A DNA stretch of 64,000 bases, taken from positions 248,001 through 312,000 of the forward strand of contig NZ_WQLV01000001.1 of NCBI RefSeq assembly GCF_009753675.1, in the 5' to 3' direction. The stretch comes from Parasedimentitalea huanghaiensis (GTDB lineage: Bacteria > Pseudomonadota > Alphaproteobacteria > Rhodobacterales > Rhodobacteraceae). Shown piece after piece: positions 9,278-18,409 of the stretch; position 1 is the stretch's first letter; the number at the start of each line of letters is the position of its first letter. A program made the position numbers and the translations under genes. The notes beneath the pieces were generated by a model. It searched no databases. It was not told where the DNA came from and saw only the letters and a program-made list of their open reading frames with translations.

Positions 9278-9637
9278 TCAGGCAACTCTCTGAGATGTTT
9301 CATGGCGGCGATCGGCAACGGTGGCCGCCACTTTTTGTTGCGTCATCTGCATATGGGGTGCGTGAGGGGTTAAATGAGCCTCGCCCATGAGTGCGATCAA
9401 AACGTTGATGTGGTGAACGATCGAATACCCTGGATCGTTGTCACGTCTCTGATGGTCGAGAGTATGTTCTTCTTCAATCAAGTGTTCAATCAACCGTGAT
9501 GGCTTTGGCGCACTGCAATCCCCCAACAGCCGTGGCAAATGACGTTGGCGGCAATAGTGAGGGGCGCCGATGCGCGCAGCCCTGATTAGCAACCTTGGAC
9601 GGCGCATTTTTGACAGGCGATCAAACAGGTCCAGCAT
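9278..9637 (-). CDS. DUF6477 family small protein
   Basis: From the ATG at 9637 this is a 119-residue basic protein, MLDLFDRLSKMRRPRLLIRAA onwards in type, with a conserved centre (YCRQRHLPRLLG) and a helical C-terminal part (YSIVHHINVLIALMGEA). That ATG is preferred over upstream starts at 9652 and 9670 because AAAGGA lies six bases in front of it. The pattern matches DUF6477, a family I know only from Rhodobacterales-type genomes; no biochemical role is established. It is divergent from the DUF6456 helix-turn-helix gene, and this neighbourhood recalls the rcc01865/rcc01866 locus of Rhodobacter capsulatus, which affects gene transfer agent production. The link is from memory and needs a search. 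Confidence 0.75.
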   Translation of the reverse strand: MLDLFDRLSKMRRPRLLIRAARIGAPHYCRQRHLPRLLGDCSAPKPSRLIEHLIEEEHTLDHQRRDNDPGYSIVHHINVLIALMGEAHLTPHAPHMQMTQQKVAATVADRRHETSQRVA

Positions 9638-9650
9638 AGCAAGTCCTTTC

Positions 9651-9671
9651 ATTGTGTGAATTATCCACAAT
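9651..9671. promoter_or_regulatory. Inverted repeat with an exact DnaA-box sequence before DUF6477
   Basis: ATTGTG and CACAAT form arms around nine bases, and the right half includes TTATCCACA (9661-9669), an exact match to the DnaA-box consensus TTATNCACA. It starts 14 bases upstream of the DUF6477 start codon, where an operator would sit. A near-match TGGGGATAA is at 9818-9826 in the same intergenic region. Function is inference. Confidence 0.4.
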
Positions 9672-9872
9672 GTCTCACAACTTGAGCGGGTGTTGCTGGG
9701 TTGATCTCCCAGCGATCTCTGCCTTTAGTATTGATTATCTAATGGAAACAATGATGAGCTGAATGGGACTATTGTTCAAAACTGACAGGCAGGTTGTGAC
9801 AGCCGTGTGTGTAATTCTGGGGATAAGCGGTGGACAATCTAACCTGACTGCCTGCTGCTGGGATCTCAGAAA

Positions 9873-10937
9873 ATGCAAAAACAATCTATTCAACTACTGC
9901 CTAATTGGGTGCCTGAAGAAGCCTGCCGTTACCTAGATCACACTGAAGCTGGTTGTTCGATTCGACAATTGGCACGGTCGGCCGGGTGCCATCCGTCTAC
10001 CGTTCTGCGGCAGGTACGAAGGATCGAAACGCGACGCGACGATCCGTTGGTTGACGGTGCGTTGCAAAGGCTTGCCTCAGATCACTATGACGCTGCGACG
10101 ACATACGATGTCACTGGAAACCGCAGGCCGGATGAAGAGGTGGAATTCAAGCAAAAAGCAATCAGGGTGTTGCGTGGCCTGTGCTACAGCGGCGCCATTC
10201 TGGCGCTTGCGGATGGAATGGAAATGGCTGTTGTTGTTCGAGACCCTGAGCCTCAGACCGCGTCCAAAATCGTCGTAAAACGTAGCTTTGCCGAGGCATT
10301 GGCTCTGTTGGACTGGATTAGTTGTGAGACGCCTGGTCGGATAAGCCGCTATCACATCACTGCCACAGGGCGTAGCGCTGTGAGTAGCATTATGGCTGAT
10401 GTTGAAAACAGCGCGATAAATCAAGAGAGCAATGGTTTTAGTGATGACGCAAGCATATTTACAGCGCATAGCTCATCTCAAAATTGCCCCCAACAAAAAA
10501 GCCGCCGGGTTCGGTATGGGCTGGCTGAAAGCCCGCTTGATACTTTGAGTCGCCTGTTGGATCGTCATGGGAATCCATTTCTTTCGACATGTTTGGTGCA
10601 AGCAGGCGAGAGGTTGAGAGAGGACTTTGAATTGGCCCAAATAGGCGATCATCTGGCGCAAGGCCGTGCTCAATTTAGCGCCGAAAATTGCGGGGCTGCA
10701 CCTCTGTCCAGTCCAGCGAAAGCCGCCAAAATACGCGCGACTGCAGCGCTTAACTCTCTAGGGCCAGGTTTGAGCGATGTGGCACTGAGATGTTGTTGCC
10801 ATCTGGAAGGGTTAGAGGCAACCGAGCGACAAATGGGTTGGTCGGCGCGTTCTGGTAAAGTGGTCCTGCGGATCGCTTTGCAGCAACTGAAAGCGCATTA
10901 CGACACCTCGGCCGGGTCGGACGAATTGATAGGTTAG
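9873..10937 (+). CDS. DUF6456 helix-turn-helix protein, candidate GafA-type gene transfer agent activator
   Basis: The 354-residue protein has a helix-turn-helix near residues 14-50 (AGCSIRQLARSAGCHPSTV), a second winged-helix-like segment at about 90-172 (ending ISRYHITATGRSAV), a low-complexity linker at 175-212, and a C-terminal DUF6456 domain from about 217 with SPLDTLSRLLDRHG and the hallmark LGPGLSDVALRCCCHLEG followed by MGWSARSGKVVLRIALQQL, which looks like a sigma-region-4-like helix-turn-helix. Size, two DNA-binding ends and the DUF6477 neighbour fit GafA, the direct activator of the Rhodobacter capsulatus gene transfer agent. No capsid or packaging genes are in the window, which agrees with the regulator being unlinked in known genomes. 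Family call is strong; the GafA role is inferred. Confidence 0.7.
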   Translation: MQKQSIQLLPNWVPEEACRYLDHTEAGCSIRQLARSAGCHPSTVLRQVRRIETRRDDPLVDGALQRLASDHYDAATTYDVTGNRRPDEEVEFKQKAIRVLRGLCYSGAILALADGMEMAVVVRDPEPQTASKIVVKRSFAEALALLDWISCETPGRISRYHITATGRSAVSSIMADVENSAINQESNGFSDDASIFTAHSSSQNCPQQKSRRVRYGLAESPLDTLSRLLDRHGNPFLSTCLVQAGERLREDFELAQIGDHLAQGRAQFSAENCGAAPLSSPAKAAKIRATAALNSLGPGLSDVALRCCCHLEGLEATERQMGWSARSGKVVLRIALQQLKAHYDTSAGSDELIG

Positions 10938-10952
10938 CTATTTCCAAGTGAG

Positions 10953-10979
10953 CGCCCGGAGTAAAGAGAACCCCGGGCG
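10953..10979. terminator. Hairpin between the convergent DUF6456 and katA genes
   Basis: CGCCCGG and CCGGGCG form a 7-base G+C stem with a 13-base loop between the two convergent stops. T runs on either side are poor, so it may be a weak or Rho-assisted bidirectional terminator. Confidence 0.5.
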
Positions 10980-10985
10980 GTTACA

Positions 10986-12446
10986 TCAATCTGCGGCGTC
11001 GTGCATTTCAGAAAGCTTCGAGCGAGCGCTCCGAATTCCAGCGCCATATTCGGGACTTATCAAATCATAATGAACCAGAACGCGGGATATGATGTCTTCG
11101 GGGACACCTGCCATTGCTTCTGCCGTGTTGGCGTACAGTCGGGTGCGTTGATTTTCGTCCATCAAATCATGCAAAGCGCGTGGCTGACTATAATCATCAT
11201 TTCCGTCACGATGATTATAACGATCTGCATCCCCAGAGATTTTCAGGGGTGGCTCCTGTAGGCCACCTTCTTTGGCGGATTCGCTGATCGAGTTGGGCTC
11301 GTAATAGGCATCAGTGTGACCGCTGCGTTGGCCCAATGCATTCATTGTACCATCTTTATGATAGTGATGCACCGGGCATTTAGGTGCATTAACAGGTAGT
11401 GATTCATAATGAGTACCCAGCCGGTAACGATGAGCATCTGCGTATGAAAAAATACGTGCTTGCAATACCTTGTCCGGCGAAGCTCCTATGCCTGGTACAG
11501 TGTTTGAAGGGGAAAATGCAGCGTTTTCGATCTCTGCGAAATAGTTCTCTGGATTTTGGTTCAACTCAAATTCTCCGATTGTCATCACCGGATAATCAGA
11601 ATGGGGCCAGACCTTGGTCAGATCAAACGGATTGAATGAAGTTTTCTCGGCCTCAGTTTCGGGCATGATCTGAATTTGAAGAGTCCACTTTGGAAAGTTT
11701 CCTGCTTCAATGGCACCGAACAACTGTTCCTGATAACCTTCGCGGCTTTGCCCTACTACTTCTGCTGCTTCTGAATTGGTGAAATGTGCATGGCCTTGCT
11801 GGGTTTTAAAGTGAAACTTGACCCAAAACCGCTCACCAGCTTCATTCCATAACCCAAAGGTATGACTACCATATCCATTCATATGCATCGGGCTTACCGG
11901 CAACCCGCGGTCGGACATCAGGATGGTGACCTGGTGAAGGGCCTCTGGTGACAGGCTCCAATAGTCCCACATTGCCGTAGGGCTGCGCAGGTTGGTTTTG
12001 GGATGGCGTTTCTGGGTGTGAATGAAGTCTGGGAATTTGTAAGGGTCACGAAGGAAAAACACCGGTGTATTGTTGCCAACCAGATCCCAATTGCCTTCTT
12101 CCGTATAAAACTTCAACGCAAAGCCACGCACATCTCGCTCGTGATCAGCGGCACCTTGTTCTCCTGCTACGGTAGAGAAGCGGGCCAACATCGGAGTTTC
12201 GGTGCCAGGCTGCAGCACCTTTGCACAGGTATAAGCTGAGATATCGCCCGTTATTTTAAGAGTGCCAATTGCACCCCAACCCTTAGCGTGTACGACGCGC
12301 TCAGGTATGCGCTCACGGTTCTGATGTGCGAGTTTTTCCAGCAATTGGTAGTCCTGCATCAACAGTGGTCCACGTTCCCCAGCAGTGGCAGAGTTTTGGT
12401 TGTCTGTAATTGGTGCACCGGCAGTGGTGGTTAATCTCTTCGACAT
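10986..12446 (-). CDS. katA: Haem catalase (small-subunit, monofunctional)
   Basis: Decomposes hydrogen peroxide to water and oxygen in the cytoplasm. The 486-residue length is that of clade III small-subunit catalases. Distal haem residues are His53 (VVHAKGWGA) and Asn126 (VGNNTPVFF); the proximal Tyr333 is in [12 protein letters not shown]. No C-terminal flavodoxin-like extension is present. It is divergent from oxyR with about 95 bases between starts, the standard arrangement for OxyR-controlled katA. Regulation by OxyR is inferred from this layout; I could not pick out a confident operator by eye. Confidence 0.97.
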   Translation of the reverse strand: MSKRLTTTAGAPITDNQNSATAGERGPLLMQDYQLLEKLAHQNRERIPERVVHAKGWGAIGTLKITGDISAYTCAKVLQPGTETPMLARFSTVAGEQGAADHERDVRGFALKFYTEEGNWDLVGNNTPVFFLRDPYKFPDFIHTQKRHPKTNLRSPTAMWDYWSLSPEALHQVTILMSDRGLPVSPMHMNGYGSHTFGLWNEAGERFWVKFHFKTQQGHAHFTNSEAAEVVGQSREGYQEQLFGAIEAGNFPKWTLQIQIMPETEAEKTSFNPFDLTKVWPHSDYPVMTIGEFELNQNPENYFAEIENAAFSPSNTVPGIGASPDKVLQARIFSYADAHRYRLGTHYESLPVNAPKCPVHHYHKDGTMNALGQRSGHTDAYYEPNSISESAKEGGLQEPPLKISGDADRYNHRDGNDDYSQPRALHDLMDENQRTRLYANTAEAMAGVPEDIISRVLVHYDLISPEYGAGIRSARSKLSEMHDAAD

Positions 12447-12542
12447 GAAATCGCTCCCTTGTGGCTATGATTACACCGAGTGTGTTCTTGTCGAGTGATA
12501 AATACCAATTGTAGTTTGTGTAATTTTTGATAGCTTTTGATT
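12447..12542. promoter_or_regulatory. katA-oxyR divergent control region
   Basis: This 96-base A+T-rich region separates katA and oxyR and must carry both promoters and, by analogy with other bacteria, an OxyR operator. TGATAG and CTAT half-site-like elements occur, but no clean repeated ATAG array could be assigned. Confidence 0.4.
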
Positions 12543-13466
12543 ATGAATTTTACTTTGCGCCAACTCAGCTATTTTAAGTCCCTGTGCCAACACAGGAATT
12601 TTGGACGGGCGGCCGAAGCCTGTCATGTGTCACAACCTGCGCTATCAGTACAAATTCGTACATTAGAGGAAATCATGGGGGCACCACTGGTAGAGCGACG
12701 GTCTCGTGATGTTATTCAGACGCCACTAGGGCGGCAGGTTCTGGCACAGGCAGAGGTGCTTTTGGATGCAGCGCAAGTCTTGGATAAAGTGGCCCGGGAT
12801 AGGGGGGCAGGCCGACGTACATTATCGCTGGGTTTGATCCCAACACTGGCGCCATATCTGTTGCCTGGTACGCTTTCAAAACTGAGGTCACAAGATTTGC
12901 AACTGAATGTTCAAATTCGTGAGGCTCGAACTGAGCGATTGTTGAGCGAATTGCAAATGGGGGCACTTGATGCGGTAATTCTAGCCCTGCCAACCAGTAC
13001 ACCGGGCCTGGTTGAACTGCCATTGTTTGAGGATCGTTTCCTGCTTGCAGGTTCGGCTTCCCGATTGCGTGCCTTGAGACAAGACGGCAGCAACCTCCGT
13101 CCAGAGGATCTCAAGAGCGAGCAGTTGATGCTGCTTGAAGACGGGCATTGCCTGACTGATCAAGCGCTAGAAGTTTGCGGGATGATGGCGTCCTCACCCA
13201 GTATCAACATGGGGGCGGGATCAATGGCAACACTGTCGCGACTTGTGGCTGCTGGTTTTGGTCTGACGTTAATGCCTGAGCTGGCTGTGAAGTCCGAATG
13301 TGAGGCGGCCAATGGATTAGACGTTCAGCGGTTTCCCGAGCCGCAGCCCGCGCGGCAGATTGGGCTTGTTCGACGGCATACTACAACCGGAGACGGATGG
13401 TTTGAACAGCTTGCTGAAACAGTTAAGAGTGTCGGACAAGAGATTGTAATAGAAAGTAGAAACTAA
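12543..13466 (+). CDS. oxyR: Hydrogen peroxide-sensing LysR-type regulator OxyR
   Basis: LysR-type regulator of 307 residues from the ATG at 12543 (an in-frame TTG two codons earlier is less likely). The N-terminal winged helix covers residues 1-60 (NFGRAAEACHVSQPALSVQIR). The sensing loop is visible: Cys203 in LLEDGHCLTDQALEVC and Cys212, nine residues apart as are Cys199 and Cys208 of E. coli OxyR. This pair forms the disulfide that switches the protein on, so the OxyR call is firm rather than generic LysR. It is divergent from katA and convergent with a peroxiredoxin gene, forming a peroxide-defence group. Confidence 0.95.
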   Translation: MNFTLRQLSYFKSLCQHRNFGRAAEACHVSQPALSVQIRTLEEIMGAPLVERRSRDVIQTPLGRQVLAQAEVLLDAAQVLDKVARDRGAGRRTLSLGLIPTLAPYLLPGTLSKLRSQDLQLNVQIREARTERLLSELQMGALDAVILALPTSTPGLVELPLFEDRFLLAGSASRLRALRQDGSNLRPEDLKSEQLMLLEDGHCLTDQALEVCGMMASSPSINMGAGSMATLSRLVAAGFGLTLMPELAVKSECEAANGLDVQRFPEPQPARQIGLVRRHTTTGDGWFEQLAETVKSVGQEIVIESRN

Positions 13467-13468
13467 AA

Positions 13469-13489
13469 GGGCTCGCCTAAAGCGAGCCC
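13469..13489. terminator. Terminator between oxyR and the peroxiredoxin gene
   Basis: GGGCTCGC, a 5-base loop and GCGAGCCC form a perfect 8-base stem between convergent genes. On the minus strand it is followed by TTTT, so it best serves the peroxiredoxin; it starts just after the oxyR stop and may serve both. Confidence 0.75.
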
Positions 13490-13513
13490 AATTACAAACC
13501 TATTTTACCGCAA

Positions 13514-14062
13514 TTATGCGGCAGATTCTTTGCTGGCGTCTGTCAGAAAGTTGAGAACCGTCTCGGGGGAGGAAACGCCATAGGGGTCTTCGCCATGGTT
13601 GTCTGTCAGGCCTGGCTCTTCGAACCAAGCTTCTACAACACCGTTGTTTACAACAGCTGCATAGCGCCACGAACGGTTGCCAAACCCCAGGTTATCTTTT
13701 GAGACTAGCATGCCCATTTTACGGGTGAATTCGCCTGAACCGTCAGGGATCACACCAACATTTTCCAGCTTCTGGGCTTCGGCCCATTTGTTCATCACGA
13801 AGCTGTCGTTTACGGACATGCAATAGATCGCATCAATACCCTGAGCTGCAAAGTCAGCAAAGCCATTTTCGAAACCAGGCAGCTGATAGGTGGAGCAAGT
13901 TGGGGTAAAAGCACCGGGCAGCGAAAACAGGACAACGCGTTTGTCGCTGAAATAGTCTGCTGTGGTTTTATCTTCCCAACGAAATGGGTTAGGACCTTCA
14001 ATGGTTTCGTCGCGCACACGGGTGTGGAAGGTCACGTCGGGCAGTTTTACGCCAGCTTTCAT
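13514..14062 (-). CDS. Peroxiredoxin of the Prx5/AHP1 group
   Basis: Thiol peroxidase that reduces hydrogen peroxide and alkyl hydroperoxides. The 182-residue protein has the Prx5-type active site PGAFTPTCS with peroxidatic Cys56; the only other cysteine is Cys81 (AIYCMSV), so a resolving disulfide, if any, would be atypical and a one-Cys mechanism with external glutathione or glutaredoxin reduction is possible. No glutaredoxin domain is fused. It lies convergent with oxyR, consistent with a role in peroxide defence, although OxyR control is only inferred. Confidence 0.92.
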   Translation of the reverse strand: MKAGVKLPDVTFHTRVRDETIEGPNPFRWEDKTTADYFSDKRVVLFSLPGAFTPTCSTYQLPGFENGFADFAAQGIDAIYCMSVNDSFVMNKWAEAQKLENVGVIPDGSGEFTRKMGMLVSKDNLGFGNRSWRYAAVVNNGVVEAWFEEPGLTDNHGEDPYGVSSPETVLNFLTDASKESAA

Positions 14063-14317
14063 ATCTCAGGACTCCTAGTCTGTAAGGATTGTTCTGGTGC
14101 AGACTTAAAACGATTCTAAATGCCCTGCAATAACGGAGTCATTGCTAATCTCGTAGGGGCACATGTAAGGCAGAAATCAACCGATGCCCGCTTGGGCAGG
14201 TGCTTACTGAGCCCGAAGTCATGTCTTTGATGCAATACTGCGTTGCATTTATGGTCCTTCTGATGCCATTGATCTGTGCTAGACTCAGCCATCGACATTG
14301 CCACAAGGGATACCCGC

Positions 14318-15271
14318 GTGAGAGATCTTAAAATTCCCGAACAGCGCCACCCCGAGAAAGCGCGCCGCCCGGACAATGCCCAGCCAAAAAAACCCAATTG
14401 GATTCGGGTTAAGGCGCCAGGCGGGAAAGCCTATGCCGAAACCCATAAAATCATGCGTGACAATGGGTTGGTAACCGTTTGTGAAGAGGCTGGTTGCCCC
14501 AATGTCGGTGAATGTTGGTCACAAGGCCACGCTACCATGATGATTATGGGTGAGGTCTGTACCCGCGCTTGCACTTTTTGCAATATCGCGACAGGCAAGC
14601 CACCAGAGGATCTGGACGCCTTTGAACCAGGTCGCGTAGCCCATGCTGTCGCCAAGCTAGGGTTGAACCATGTGGTGATCACTAGCGTTGATCGCGACGA
14701 TATCGAAGATGGTGGCGCAGAACACTTTGCTCAGACCATTCGTGCGGTTCGTCATCAGTCACCCAGCACCACCATCGAAATTTTGACACCCGACTTTATC
14801 AAATGTGATGCCTCGGCTCTGGAAAAAGTGGTCGAGGCGCGGCCTGATGTTTTTAACCACAATCTGGAAACGGTCCCTGGTCTGTATCCTGAAGTTCGAC
14901 CCGGCGCCCGCTACTTCCATTCACTGCGTCTGTTGCAACGGGTCAAAGAAATGGACCCATCTATGTTTACCAAATCGGGTATCATGGTAGGTCTCGGAGA
15001 AGATTCGCAGTCGGTTCGCCAGGTCATGGATGACATGCGCGCCGCTGATATCGATTTCCTGACCATTGGTCAGTATCTTCAGCCAACCCCAAAGCACCAT
15101 GGTATTGACCGGTTTGTCACTCCAGATGAGTTTGCAGCCTATGAAAAGGCCGCGTTTGGTAAAGGTTTCCTGATGGTTTCGGCGACGCCTTTGACCCGAT
15201 CATCCTACCATGCTGGCGATGATTTTGCCCGCTTGCGGGATGCGCGCCAAAAGAAGTTGGGGCAGGGTTGA
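14318..15271 (+). CDS. lipA: Lipoyl synthase
   Basis: Radical SAM enzyme that inserts two sulfurs into octanoyl groups on lipoyl domains. From the GTG at 14318 the protein has 317 residues and starts [15 protein letters not shown], the usual Rhodobacterales N-terminus; AAGGGA lies seven bases before it, while the longer frame from 14276 has no such support. The auxiliary cluster cysteines are Cys55, Cys60 and Cys66 ([12 protein letters not shown]), and the radical SAM cluster is Cys81, Cys85 and Cys88 (CTRACTFC). The C-terminal RSSYHAGDD motif is present. No lipB is adjacent. Confidence 0.97.
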   Translation: MRDLKIPEQRHPEKARRPDNAQPKKPNWIRVKAPGGKAYAETHKIMRDNGLVTVCEEAGCPNVGECWSQGHATMMIMGEVCTRACTFCNIATGKPPEDLDAFEPGRVAHAVAKLGLNHVVITSVDRDDIEDGGAEHFAQTIRAVRHQSPSTTIEILTPDFIKCDASALEKVVEARPDVFNHNLETVPGLYPEVRPGARYFHSLRLLQRVKEMDPSMFTKSGIMVGLGEDSQSVRQVMDDMRAADIDFLTIGQYLQPTPKHHGIDRFVTPDEFAAYEKAAFGKGFLMVSATPLTRSSYHAGDDFARLRDARQKKLGQG

Positions 15272-15282
15272 TCAACGAGAAC

Positions 15283-15309
15283 TTGGCGCAGCCTGTTGGG
15301 TTGCGCCAA
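15283..15309. terminator. Hairpin between convergent lipA and hpt
   Basis: TTGGCGCA and TGCGCCAA form a perfect 8-base stem with an 11-base loop, 11 bases after the lipA stop. On the plus strand it is followed by a mild pyrimidine tract (ACTTTCCC). Confidence 0.6.
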
Positions 15310-15369
15310 ACTTTCCCTAACTTTTCAGCTGGTTGGGCGATCTAGCTAAAGGCGCTAGAAGTTGGCAGC

Positions 15370-15918
15370 CTATTCGGGGTCGTCGGTGAATCGCACAGAA
15401 CCAATAAACGGCAGGTTGCGGTTTCGTTGTGCATAGTCGATTCCGTAGCCAACAACAAATTCATCCGGGATTTCAAATCCGATCCAGTCTGAGCGAAAAT
15501 CCACTTCACGTCGGCTTGGTTTGTCCAGAAGCGCGATGGATTTCAACCGCTTGGGATTGCGGCTTCGCAGCAGTTTTGTGACGTGGTTCAAGGTGTGTCC
15601 AGTATCGACAATATCTTCGACTACCAAGACATCTCGACCTTCAATAGCGCCACGTAAGTCTTTGAGAATACGCACTTCACGGCTGCTTTCCATACCATCA
15701 CCATATGAAGATGCCTCTAGAAAGTCGACCTCAATCGGCAGGTCCAGTTCTCTCACGAGGTCGGCAATGAATACAAATGATCCGCGTAGTAAGCCAACGA
15801 CAATCAACTTGTCAGTGTTGCCAAACTCTGAAGTGATTTCACTGCAAAGATCTTCGATTTTTGCTGCAATGGTCTTGGCACTGATCATCACATCAATGAC
15901 ATATGGACGCTGTGACAT
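15370..15918 (-). CDS. hpt: Hypoxanthine phosphoribosyltransferase
   Basis: Purine salvage: converts hypoxanthine (and often guanine) with PRPP to the nucleoside monophosphate. The start at 15918 (AGGGGG upstream) gives 182 residues, the usual size; the frame extends to 15966 but without a good ribosome site. The PRPP-binding motif [14 protein letters not shown] is at residues 97-110, the flexible-loop SSYGDG region is at about 70-75, and the purine-ring segment is [11 protein letters not shown]. Divergent from the RatA-like gene. Confidence 0.95.
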   Translation of the reverse strand: MSQRPYVIDVMISAKTIAAKIEDLCSEITSEFGNTDKLIVVGLLRGSFVFIADLVRELDLPIEVDFLEASSYGDGMESSREVRILKDLRGAIEGRDVLVVEDIVDTGHTLNHVTKLLRSRNPKRLKSIALLDKPSRREVDFRSDWIGFEIPDEFVVGYGIDYAQRNRNLPFIGSVRFTDDPE

Positions 15919-15989
15919 GGATGCCCCCTTGAATTTTCCGCATTGATAAGACAATACGCGCGTCAATTACAGCAGGAATTGTCTCGACC

Positions 15990-16436
15990 ATGCCAACCCA
16001 TTCCGAAACCCGCCAATTACCGTTTTCGGCGCAGCAAATGTTCGACTTGGTGGCTGACGTGGCTGAGTACCCAAATTTTCTGCCTTGGTGCGCAGCTGCT
16101 CGGATCCGGAACACTTCTCACTTCCAGGGAATGGTGGTGCTGGAAGCGGATTTGGTGATTTCGTTCAAAGTGTTTCGGGAACGGTTTGGAAGTCGGGTCA
16201 CTCTGTTTTCCGAAGAACGGAAGATAGACACTGAGTACTTAGATGGACCATTTCGATATATGAAATCCAGCTGGGCCTTTACTGAGGCTGAGGATGGTGG
16301 ATGTGAAGTTGAGTTCTTTGTCGATTTTGAGTTTAAGAACGCAATTCTACAAGGCATCATAGGTGTGGTTTTCAATGAGGCCATGCAACGTATTGTGCGG
16401 GCTTTTGAACGACGTGCGGTCCAGCTATATGGCTAA
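15990..16436 (+). CDS. RatA/COQ10-type SRPBCC lipid-binding protein
   Basis: A 148-residue single-domain START/SRPBCC protein of the COQ10/RatA family. Recognisable are the N-terminal FSAQQMFDLVADVAEYPNF, the following LPWCAAARI, and the C-terminal helix IIGVVFNEAMQRIVRAFERRA. Mitochondrial COQ10 binds ubiquinone and supports respiration; the E. coli relative RatA was reported to affect ribosome assembly. In Alphaproteobacteria a ubiquinone-related role is the more usual assumption, but nothing here settles it. The MmgE/PrpD gene follows by 22 bases on the same strand and is probably co-transcribed. Confidence 0.9.
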   Translation: MPTHSETRQLPFSAQQMFDLVADVAEYPNFLPWCAAARIRNTSHFQGMVVLEADLVISFKVFRERFGSRVTLFSEERKIDTEYLDGPFRYMKSSWAFTEAEDGGCEVEFFVDFEFKNAILQGIIGVVFNEAMQRIVRAFERRAVQLYG

Positions 16437-16458
16437 GCCGACCAACTTGGGGTGAGCT

Positions 16459-17754
16459 GTGGTGGGTAACTTTACTGAAAAACTGGCTGAATTTTCTTCC
16501 AAAGATCTTGTCGCAACACCGCAGCTTTTGGAAATTGGACGGCTATCGGCCTTGGATTGGTTGGCCTGCGGTGTCGCGGGGGTGTCCGAGCCGGTTTCAG
16601 GGGTCGTACGGTCCATAGCGGTTGCAGAAGGTGGTGAACATGTTGCCGACCTGTTTGGTGGCGGCGGCGCACCAGCCCGGATGGCGGCGTTGGTCAATGG
16701 GACGATTTCGCATGCACTTGATTATGATGACACTCACTTTGCCCATATTGGACATCCGTCGGTGGCCGTCTTTTCGGCCTCATTTGCAGTAGGTCAGCAA
16801 TTGGGCAGGAGCTTGCCTCAGGTCTTGCTGGCATCTTTGTTTGGGATGGAGGTGTCTGTTCGGGTAGGCCAATGGTTGGGCCGAAGTCATTATCAGGCTG
16901 GGTTTCACCAAACAGCGACTGCTGGTGCCTTTGGGTCAGGGGTTGCCGCAGGGCGATTGCACGGCTTTGACACTTCGCAGATGGCACAGGTCTTGGGCCT
17001 AGCTGCCACGCGCGCCGCGGGTTTGAAGGCACATTTTGGAACGATGGGAAAACCCTATAATGCGGGAATTGCGGCTTCAACGGGTGTCGAGGTGGCGCAG
17101 TTGATACAAGCTGGATTTGTCGCAAACCCACATGCTCTGGAGGGGGAGTTTGGATTTGGGGCATCCCATCAGGGGGCTGATGCCACCAAAACTGCGCTGT
17201 CGGGCTTAGGGCAGAAATGGATGATGGAACATGTAAACTACAAGTTTCACGCCTGTTGTCATGGGTTGCATGCAGCGCTGGAAGCAGCTCGAAAACTGGA
17301 CCTGGCAGCACCCGAAATCGCCGAAATACGGGTGAGAACCCATCCTTGTTGGATGTCGGTTTGCAATCAATTGGCTCCGGACACAGGGCTTGGGGCAAAG
17401 TTCTCCTTTCGGACCGTACTGGCAATGCAGGCGCTGGGATTGGACACAGCAAAGCTAGACACTTATTCAGATTCTATCTGTAGACGGCAAGATTTGCAGG
17501 CTCTGAGAAACTGTATTTATGTCGATTCTGACGACACTCTGGCTGAAACCGAAGCGGTGGTTAGCCTGTTGCGGCGTGATGGCCAGCGTCTCGAAGTTAG
17601 GCATGATTTGCAATCGTTGGTAGATCGGCCGGAGAAGGAACAAAGGGTTAGAACTAAGGTTGCGTCGTTGCTTGGCGAGGTTGAAACTGAAAAGGCCTGG
17701 AAGATGCTGCATCAAGACTTACCTGCTACTGAGTTTGCCAAGCAGTTTAGCTAA
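16459..17754 (+). CDS. MmgE/PrpD family protein
   Basis: A 431-residue protein of the 2-methylcitrate dehydratase (PrpD)/MmgE superfamily, which also contains iminodisuccinate epimerase and cis-aconitate decarboxylase. Motifs include SALDWLACGVAG at the N-terminus, NGTISHALDYDDTHFAHIGHPS with the active-site Asp/His cluster, and KPYNAGIAASTGVEVAQL in the helical core. Substrate cannot be fixed: no other methylcitrate-cycle gene is nearby, so PrpD itself is unlikely. The start is one of two tandem GTGs at 16459/16462. It follows the RatA-like gene closely. Confidence 0.88.
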   Translation: MVGNFTEKLAEFSSKDLVATPQLLEIGRLSALDWLACGVAGVSEPVSGVVRSIAVAEGGEHVADLFGGGGAPARMAALVNGTISHALDYDDTHFAHIGHPSVAVFSASFAVGQQLGRSLPQVLLASLFGMEVSVRVGQWLGRSHYQAGFHQTATAGAFGSGVAAGRLHGFDTSQMAQVLGLAATRAAGLKAHFGTMGKPYNAGIAASTGVEVAQLIQAGFVANPHALEGEFGFGASHQGADATKTALSGLGQKWMMEHVNYKFHACCHGLHAALEAARKLDLAAPEIAEIRVRTHPCWMSVCNQLAPDTGLGAKFSFRTVLAMQALGLDTAKLDTYSDSICRRQDLQALRNCIYVDSDDTLAETEAVVSLLRRDGQRLEVRHDLQSLVDRPEKEQRVRTKVASLLGEVETEKAWKMLHQDLPATEFAKQFS

Positions 17755-17911
17755 TCCAATTTAGAACACGCGATGTGTAAGAAGGGGCGAATTGGTTTCT
17801 GGAGGCATGCACATACGCAGGCCAAACATCACGCTCTTTGTTTCGAATGTGATTTTTGCAGCTGACTTTGCACTGGTTGCGCAGCGTCTGCGAAAATCAA
17901 AAACTGCTAGT

Positions 17912-18409
17912 TTATTTTTGCAAGTGCGAGTTCATGTCGTGAACAGCATTATGTAGCAGTTCCAGCGCCTGTTTGCATGCTGCTTCGCGTACGTTCTGCC
18001 GCCCCAGCGCACCAAACTCAAGTGTTTTTGTTATCGTCTTTTGATCGGTAATCGCTAGGCCAAAACACACTCGACCTTCGGGTTTGTGATCTGACCCTCC
18101 GGGGCCTGCAATTCCTGAAATGGACACAGCGATGGTCGCCCCTGAGCTGCGCAATGCCCCAAGTGCCATTTCCGCGGCGACTTCGGGGCTGACCGCGCCA
18201 AAATCTGCAAGAGTTTTGACTGATACACCAAGCATTTCAGTTTTGGCTGAATTCGAGTAGGTGACGTAACCGTGGCTGAAAACTGCGGATGACCCGGGAA
18301 CGCCCGTCAGGGCCGCGGACACAAGCCCGCCGGTACAGCTCTCAGCAGTAGCTATAGTGGCGTACTGGAGGCGAGCTGTTGAGACCAAGTCAGAAACGCT
18401 GACGGTCAT
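17912..18409 (-). CDS. CinA C-terminal-domain protein (NMN amidohydrolase, PncC type)
   Basis: From the ATG at 18409, which overlaps the pgpA stop as ATGA, the product is 165 residues. It is the stand-alone CinA C-terminal domain with the signature TAESCTGG at residues 21-28 and ISGIAGPGGSDHKPEGRVCFG in the middle. Proteins of this type deamidate nicotinamide mononucleotide in NAD recycling. It lacks the N-terminal molybdopterin-like domain of full CinA. It is the last gene of the ispDF-pgpA-cinA operon; no functional tie to isoprenoids is known, so this is likely just shared transcription. Confidence 0.92.
   Translation of the reverse strand: MTVSVSDLVSTARLQYATIATAESCTGGLVSAALTGVPGSSAVFSHGYVTYSNSAKTEMLGVSVKTLADFGAVSPEVAAEMALGALRSSGATIAVSISGIAGPGGSDHKPEGRVCFGLAITDQKTITKTLEFGALGRQNVREAACKQALELLHNAVHDMNSHLQK

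Noticed and set aside
12447-12542. A defined OxyR operator
   Set aside because: Half-site-like ATAG/CTAT elements exist but not with the required spacing; left as an unspecified control region.
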